A stretch of DNA of 10,476 bases from Legionella genomosp. 1 (lineage in GTDB: Bacteria > Pseudomonadota > Gammaproteobacteria > Legionellales > Legionellaceae), in the NCBI GenBank assembly GCA_945865355.1, contig CAMBDN010000072.1:1-10476 (forward strand), read 5' to 3'. A model generated the notes under the pieces. That model saw nothing but the letters and a program-made list of their open reading frames with translations, ran no database searches and was not told where the DNA came from. The first letter of the stretch is position 1, and each line of letters starts with the position of its first letter. Position numbers and translations under genes: made by a program. Positions 6,807 through 10,476 of this stretch are shown piece by piece.

Positions 6807-7826
6807 ATGCGTTCAATAAGCACACTTTGTATGGCTTTACTTGTGCTGTGTAATAGCTGTTGTACTTATGCTGATGAGGCATTGGCAAAGCGTCCAGATG
6901 TTCAAGCGTTTGTGAATCAAATGGTAAAAAAACACCATTTTGATAAAAGACAACTAATGGCAGCGATGAGAGCGGCCAAATATCAACCGAAAATTATTGA
7001 GTCCATGGAAAAGCCCTATGAAATGAAAACGTGGGATGTTTATAAGGCGTTGTTTTTAACACCCGCACGGGTGCAAGCTGGTCTTGAATTCTGGCAAGCG
7101 AATCAAAAAGTTTTGGCTAAAGCAGAAAAGGAATATGGTGTACCTGCAAATATTATCGTGGCGATCATTGGTGTTGAGACCTTATATGGTAAACATCAGG
7201 GCGAGTACCGTGTTCTTGATGCACTGACCACGCTCGCTTTTTATTACCCTAAACGCGCACCTTATTTTACCAAAGAATTAGCGGAGTTTTTTCAACTCTG
7301 TCGTGAGCAAGGTGTGGCTGCTGATCAATACACAGGCTCTTATGCGGGTGCTATGGGCAAACCACAATTTATGCCAAGTAGCTATCGATTTTATGCGGTT
7401 GATTTTACCGGAAATGGCAAGCGTGATTTGATGAACTCTGATCATGATGCTATTGGTAGTGTTGCCAATTATTTTCACCAACATGGATGGCAACCGAATG
7501 GGGGCGTTGCCCAGCAAGCATCAATCTCTGGCTTGCATTACAAACACCTCATGTTCAATAGTAAGACACCCAATTATGCGTTTAAACATTTAATGGCCGA
7601 AGGTGTAAAGCCGCTGTCTGCGGTGGTTGATCACCCCTACAAAGCAGGCCTCATTGAGTTAACAACCCAAACTGGCCAAGAATATTGGTTGGCTTACCCC
7701 AATTTTTATGTCATTACTCGCTATAATAGTAGTCCGCAATATGCGCTAGTTGTATACTTGTTTTCTCAACAGTTGCACAAGCAGTGGGCTGCAGCGCAGG
7801 ATCTTTATGGCAAGCAATATGGGTAG
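6807..7826 (+). CDS. mltB: MltB-type lytic murein transglycosylase (GH103)
   Basis: Lytic transglycosylases cut the MurNAc-GlcNAc bond of peptidoglycan, leaving 1,6-anhydroMurNAc ends. The 339-residue protein has the core block IIVAIIGVETLYGKHQG (116-132), where E124 matches the MltB catalytic glutamate. It also has SYAGAMGKPQFMPSSYRFYAVDF (178-200) and DFTGNGKRDLMNSDHDAIGSVANYF (199-223), the EF-hand-like calcium-binding region known in E. coli MltB/Slt35. The C-terminus ends with ITRYNSSPQYALVVYLFSQQL, also typical. A signal peptide spans about residues 1-22. Cysteines occur at 15, 18 and 19, but none sits in a proper lipobox (Leu precedes C15), and TYA|DE looks like a signal peptidase I site. 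It may therefore be soluble and periplasmic, unlike lipid-anchored E. coli MltB. gspL starts 35 bases downstream, so co-transcription is likely. Confidence 0.95.
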   Translation: MRSISTLCMALLVLCNSCCTYADEALAKRPDVQAFVNQMVKKHHFDKRQLMAAMRAAKYQPKIIESMEKPYEMKTWDVYKALFLTPARVQAGLEFWQANQKVLAKAEKEYGVPANIIVAIIGVETLYGKHQGEYRVLDALTTLAFYYPKRAPYFTKELAEFFQLCREQGVAADQYTGSYAGAMGKPQFMPSSYRFYAVDFTGNGKRDLMNSDHDAIGSVANYFHQHGWQPNGGVAQQASISGLHYKHLMFNSKTPNYAFKHLMAEGVKPLSAVVDHPYKAGLIELTTQTGQEYWLAYPNFYVITRYNSSPQYALVVYLFSQQLHKQWAAAQDLYGKQYG

Positions 7827-7851
7827 GCTATTTATCAGGGATTGACTCATC

Positions 7852-7856
7852 AAGGA
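7852..7856 (+). promoter_or_regulatory. Ribosome binding site deciding the gspL GTG start
   Basis: AAGGA lies five bases before the GTG at 7862, in the gap after the mltB stop. It favours this start over an ATG at 7784, which would lie 43 bases inside mltB. Confidence 0.65.
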
Positions 7857-7861
7857 CATAC

Positions 7862-9013
7862 GTGGCTACGTGCTTTATATTTACTCATCAATTGGATGAA
7901 GAACAATGCCTCTGTCTCCGCCTGGACCAAAATGGTCAAGTGGATGCGCCTTTGGCTGTGCGTACGATTGCTGAAACAAAGACCTTACAAATCAATGCTC
8001 GTACGATCGCTGTTTTGCCGACTAGCACGAGTAGTTTGCATGAAATTGAACTGCCATGGCTTGGTGAAGGTAAGGCCCGAGCCGCTATTCCTTTCGCATT
8101 GGAAGAGCAGCTCGCACAAAATGTTGCAACCTTGCATTTCTCATATGATCGGCAACACTATCAGAATAATCGCTATTTGGTCGTCGTAACGGACAAGCAA
8201 TTTTTAATTGATTTAATTGCTAAACTTGATGCGTTACAACTGCATTTTGATCTGTTGACCCTGGATTGGTTTGCATTAAAAGAAAACGAAGCGTGTATCA
8301 CTGAAATGGGGTTGTTAATTGATGATAACTTGTTCAAAGGTTTTTTAAGCGGGGAGCTTGCGACCATTTATTTAGAGAGCCCCGAAAAACAATCGCAGTT
8401 GCTCCTGTTTAATGACAGCCAGTCCTTGTTGAAAAATGAAAATGTAACCCCCGTTGATAGCACTGCTGCAGTATGGATTGCCCAACGGTTACTGCTGTCA
8501 AATATGATGAATCTTTGTCAAGGGGAACTTCAGCATGGTTCGCGCCAGCATGATAATAAATATTGGTATCAAGCTGCAGCAGTTATGGCTGGGGTGATGC
8601 TGTGTAGTCTATTTGTATTCAAGGGGCTTTATTTATATTCGCTAAATTCTCATATTGATGTTCTTGATAAAAAAATAGCAGTGATTTATCGAGAATTTTT
8701 TCCAGGAGCTAAACAGATCATTAGCCCTAAATTTCGTATTGGTCAATTGTTAAAAGGTGGGGGCGCTAACAGCGACGCATCGACTTTATGGTCATTGCTG
8801 GATCAATTTGCCGCAGCATCTAATAACAGCACGTTTACGGTGGAACAGTTTCGGTTTCAAAATCGAGTGCTTTCCGTAACGCTTGTTGCTAATAATTTTG
8901 CTGCTTTGGAGACGTTGCAACAACGCCTGCAGCAAGCCAAAGTGAAGGTCACCCAATCACAAGCTTCATCGCATGAGAGTAAAGTGATGGCTACTTTGGA
9001 GCTAAGCCTTTGA
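7862..9013 (+). CDS. gspL: Type II secretion system protein GspL
   Basis: GspL is the inner-membrane part of the type II secretion platform: its cytoplasmic actin-like domain binds the ATPase GspE, and its periplasmic domain pairs with GspM. From the chosen GTG start the protein has 383 residues. The cytoplasmic domain contains EIELPWLGEGKARAAIPFALEEQLAQ (about 61-86), a typical GspL block. One membrane helix lies at about 238-259. The periplasmic part has FPGAKQIISPKFRIGQLL (280-297), another family signature, and ends in a ferredoxin-like domain. An ATG at 7784 would add 26 residues overlapping mltB, and these do not look like GspL; the GTG with AAGGA upstream is preferred. The stop overlaps the gspM TTG start in TTGA. 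Other secretion genes (gspC-K) are not in the window. Confidence 0.9.
   Translation: MATCFIFTHQLDEEQCLCLRLDQNGQVDAPLAVRTIAETKTLQINARTIAVLPTSTSSLHEIELPWLGEGKARAAIPFALEEQLAQNVATLHFSYDRQHYQNNRYLVVVTDKQFLIDLIAKLDALQLHFDLLTLDWFALKENEACITEMGLLIDDNLFKGFLSGELATIYLESPEKQSQLLLFNDSQSLLKNENVTPVDSTAAVWIAQRLLLSNMMNLCQGELQHGSRQHDNKYWYQAAAVMAGVMLCSLFVFKGLYLYSLNSHIDVLDKKIAVIYREFFPGAKQIISPKFRIGQLLKGGGANSDASTLWSLLDQFAAASNNSTFTVEQFRFQNRVLSVTLVANNFAALETLQQRLQQAKVKVTQSQASSHESKVMATLELSL
8998..9001 (+). promoter_or_regulatory. Ribosome binding site of gspM
   Basis: GGAG lies eight bases before the TTG at 9010, inside the last codons of gspL, and supports that unusual start. Confidence 0.6.
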
Positions 9014-9480
9014 GAACGTATTGGAACAGTTTGAATGCGCGCGAACGTTTGACCCTGGGAATAGGGGTGGTTTTTTGTCTTTGCTATCTGTTTTACCTAT
9101 TGTTTTATGCACCGTTGTCGAGAGCTGTGCATAGTAAGTCGCAACAGTTGATTGAAAAACAAGAGACGTTGGTATGGCTGGAACAAATACGTCATCTTCA
9201 TACAATAAAAACGGCCCCGCAAACCTTAACGAGCAGTAAGTTATTAACTGTTCTTGCTGATCAATTGAATTCGACATCTTTTAAACGGTTTCCTTATCAG
9301 TTACAACAAACGGGCGTGAGCGACATCCAATTGATGTTTGACCATGTGCCTTATAATGCTTTTATCAGCTGGTTATCAGCCGTTAACGATAAGTATACGA
9401 TCTCGATTAAGCAATTAAATATAGAGCGTACGGATACCGCAGGGGTTGTAAAGTCGACGCTGGTTGTTGCGACGAAATAA
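9010..9480 (+). CDS. gspM: Type II secretion system protein GspM
   Basis: GspM is a small bitopic inner-membrane protein that stabilises GspL in the secretion platform. The 156-residue protein starts with a short cytoplasmic segment WNSLNARERLTL (5-16), typical of GspM. One membrane helix (about 15-33) follows, then a coiled-coil-like stretch (about 38-65) and a periplasmic ferredoxin-like domain with FDHVPYNAFISWLSAVNDKYTISIKQLNIERTD (110-142). The length is normal for the family. The start is TTG, sharing four bases with the gspL stop (TTGA), a strong sign of translational coupling. The gene ends one base before the convergent SPOR lipoprotein gene, and no terminator lies between them. No gspN or gspO follows. 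Confidence 0.91.
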   Translation: MRTYWNSLNARERLTLGIGVVFCLCYLFYLLFYAPLSRAVHSKSQQLIEKQETLVWLEQIRHLHTIKTAPQTLTSSKLLTVLADQLNSTSFKRFPYQLQQTGVSDIQLMFDHVPYNAFISWLSAVNDKYTISIKQLNIERTDTAGVVKSTLVVATK

Positions 9481-9481
9481 T

Positions 9482-10018
9482 TTACTCACTAACCCCACTT
9501 TGTACACTGCTCCAAGTTTTAATCCCAGCGTTTTGTTTTACATCGGCAGGCAATTTACTTAAAGCTTGCTGAGCAGCTTCATAGTTGGGGTAAGTACCAT
9601 ACACGCCTTTATAATATGTTTTTCCTTCGCGTTGGTATTTGATTTCGGCAGTGCGTTCATCCTTGGGTGCTTTAAACAACGTATTTGCCACTTGTGAGGG
9701 TTTATCGCCATCCCCTAATTCAATGGTATAGCTTTGGCCGTTTTGGCGGCTAACCCATGTTTTATCCATGTCACTATGCGATGTTGGTGAATGAGCGGTT
9801 CCTACATGGTAAGAGTCGGGGACATCAACCGGTGGTTTATCTTGTGGTAACTCAGAATAGGCGTTGCTGTCGTTTGTATACCCCGCTGGATAATATGGAA
9901 CATTGGTGAAGGTATAGGTCTGCGTGTAATTGTCAGTGTCTGGCGGAAGGTCGGTTGTGCAGGCAGTCATCCCCGTTACACAAAGACAGATACTTAGAAT
10001 ACGCGCTTTCTTCAACAT
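9482..10018 (-). CDS. SPOR-domain lipoprotein
   Basis: The protein has a basic N-terminus (MLKKAR), a short hydrophobic core and a lipobox-like MTAC with C20, so it is probably lipid-anchored, facing the periplasm. A Pro/Tyr/Ser/Asp-rich linker (about 21-85) follows. The C-terminal part (about 86-171) reads as a SPOR domain: QSYTIELGDGDKPSQVANTLF, then GKTYYKGVYGTYPNYEAAQQALSKLP and a final KTWSSV. SPOR domains bind peptidoglycan glycan strands stripped of stem peptides, often at division sites. The start at 10018 is chosen because AGAGGA stands eight bases upstream and the signal peptide then begins normally. An earlier ATG at 10081 would add 21 residues ahead of the signal peptide. Length is 178 residues. 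The exact role (division, cell-wall remodelling) cannot be told. Confidence 0.82.
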   Translation of the reverse strand: MLKKARILSICLCVTGMTACTTDLPPDTDNYTQTYTFTNVPYYPAGYTNDSNAYSELPQDKPPVDVPDSYHVGTAHSPTSHSDMDKTWVSRQNGQSYTIELGDGDKPSQVANTLFKAPKDERTAEIKYQREGKTYYKGVYGTYPNYEAAQQALSKLPADVKQNAGIKTWSSVQSGVSE

Positions 10019-10026
10019 GATGATGT

Positions 10027-10032
10027 TCCTCT
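10027..10032 (-). promoter_or_regulatory. Ribosome binding site deciding the SPOR lipoprotein start
   Basis: Read on the - strand this is AGAGGA, eight bases before the ATG at 10018. It supports the shorter start over the upstream ATG at 10081. Confidence 0.7.
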
Positions 10033-10155
10033 TTGACATAGGTACGAACTGATTACATCCTTTGATCAATATTATCTGCAATTTTGCAATTTACTTTAGG
10101 GATTTTCATGGCGTTGTTGAATTAATGTAACTTAATAGGCGGTACTGATACTTTT

Positions 10156-10476
10156 TTAATGTGGTAGGCAAGTGGGGAGAGCACCTATCAAATGAGTATC
10201 TAATTGTTCAAGAACATTTAATCCGGGTATAGAAGAAAGATCAGATAAAAAGTTTACTAAGCTTAAACCGGATGCATTCTGATATTCTTCCCTTAATTGC
10301 TCTATATTTTCAACTGCTTTAGGTGCTAATTTACCATCAATTAAGGATAATTCAATTTGGATCTGCTCTAGTACCGCGAATGCTTTATCGCTAGGTGTTG
10401 CGATGAATAGTCCGATATATGCTTCAACACAAGGATTCCCTGCATTTTTTAATGCATCTAATGCTGTTTGTATATT
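10156..10476 (-). CDS. 3' part of an unrecognised gene, truncated by the window edge
   Basis: Reading the - strand from the last base gives 106 open codons and a TAA at 10156-10158. The start codon lies beyond the window. The translation begins NIQTALDALKNAG, contains NPCVEAYIGLF, SDKAFAVLEQIQIELSLIDG, APKAVENIEQLREEYQNASG and LSLVNFLSDLSSIPGLNVLEQL, and ends PTCLPH. It looks almost wholly alpha-helical, with amphipathic segments separated by Gly/Pro/Asn turns and no membrane helix. This composition reads as real protein rather than chance. I do not recognise the family. No clear terminator follows the stop. The 137-base gap to the SPOR lipoprotein start holds GATAAT (- strand, 10071-10076) as a weak -10 candidate for that gene. 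Confidence 0.7.
   Translation of the reverse strand, partial: NIQTALDALKNAGNPCVEAYIGLFIATPSDKAFAVLEQIQIELSLIDGKLAPKAVENIEQLREEYQNASGLSLVNFLSDLSSIPGLNVLEQLDTHLIGALPTCLPH

Noticed and set aside
7784..7861. ATG at 7784 as the start of gspL
   Set aside because: It would place 43 bases of gspL inside mltB, the added residues do not resemble a GspL N-terminus, and a GTG at 7862 has a good ribosome binding site.
7842..8189. 115-codon + strand frame overlapping the start of gspL
   Set aside because: It is a shadow in another frame of gspL, with a composition (many Trp, Cys and Met) unlike a real protein.
10019..10081. ATG at 10081 as the start of the SPOR lipoprotein
   Set aside because: It would put 21 residues before the signal peptide; the ATG at 10018 has a strong AGAGGA site and gives a normal lipoprotein signal.
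1..10476. Phage defence, toxin-antitoxin, CRISPR or biosynthetic cluster
   Set aside because: Nearly all coding space is filled by conserved housekeeping or envelope genes; no signature proteins or repeat arrays were seen.

Overview
The window looks like chromosomal DNA from a gammaproteobacterium. The genes are conserved housekeeping genes in a familiar gammaproteobacterial order (lepA-lepB-DUF4845-rnc), with a yheS-type ABC-F gene, an MltB-type lytic transglycosylase and the type II secretion pair gspL-gspM. The sequence is somewhat AT-leaning. Detached gspLM and the overall protein character fit a Legionellales-like lineage, but that placement is inference. No gene-free stretch exceeds 300 bases, and I see no tRNA, rRNA, CRISPR array, insertion sequence or prophage.

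Left region (1-2626, + strand): a small two-helix membrane protein of unknown function that may be cut by the window edge, then a DUF1840 protein. An intergenic repeat with a G/C-rich palindrome follows, then a full-length duplicated ABC ATPase of the ABC-F/YheS type. The gap at 2627-2810 contains only short, interrupted reading frames.

Central region (2811-6534, - strand): an apparent operon read right to left, lepA (elongation factor 4), lepB (signal peptidase I), a DUF4845 membrane protein and rnc (RNase III). Spacing is tight, and rnc overlaps the preceding gene. A strong hairpin with a T-rich tail on the - strand begins at the rnc stop codon, so the unit ends there. The commonly following era gene is not present.

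Right region (6535-9480, + strand): a divergent promoter region with a TTGAAA/TAATAT promoter and an inverted repeat over the predicted start site. It drives mltB followed by gspL and gspM, probably one transcript. GspL and GspM are inner-membrane platform parts of the type II secretion system, and MltB cleaves peptidoglycan. A SPOR-domain lipoprotein (- strand) converges on gspM with one base between the two stop codons. This half of the window is therefore rich in cell-envelope functions.

Right edge (10156-10476, - strand): the 3' part of an open frame whose start lies outside the window. It encodes at least 106 residues of a helical protein I do not recognise.

Four genes (rnc, lepA, gspL, gspM) appear to use GTG or TTG starts. 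I found no convincing novel multi-gene system. The most useful leads are the unrecognised edge gene, the mltB-gspLM linkage, the pilin-like DUF4845 N-terminus and the operator-like dyad upstream of mltB.
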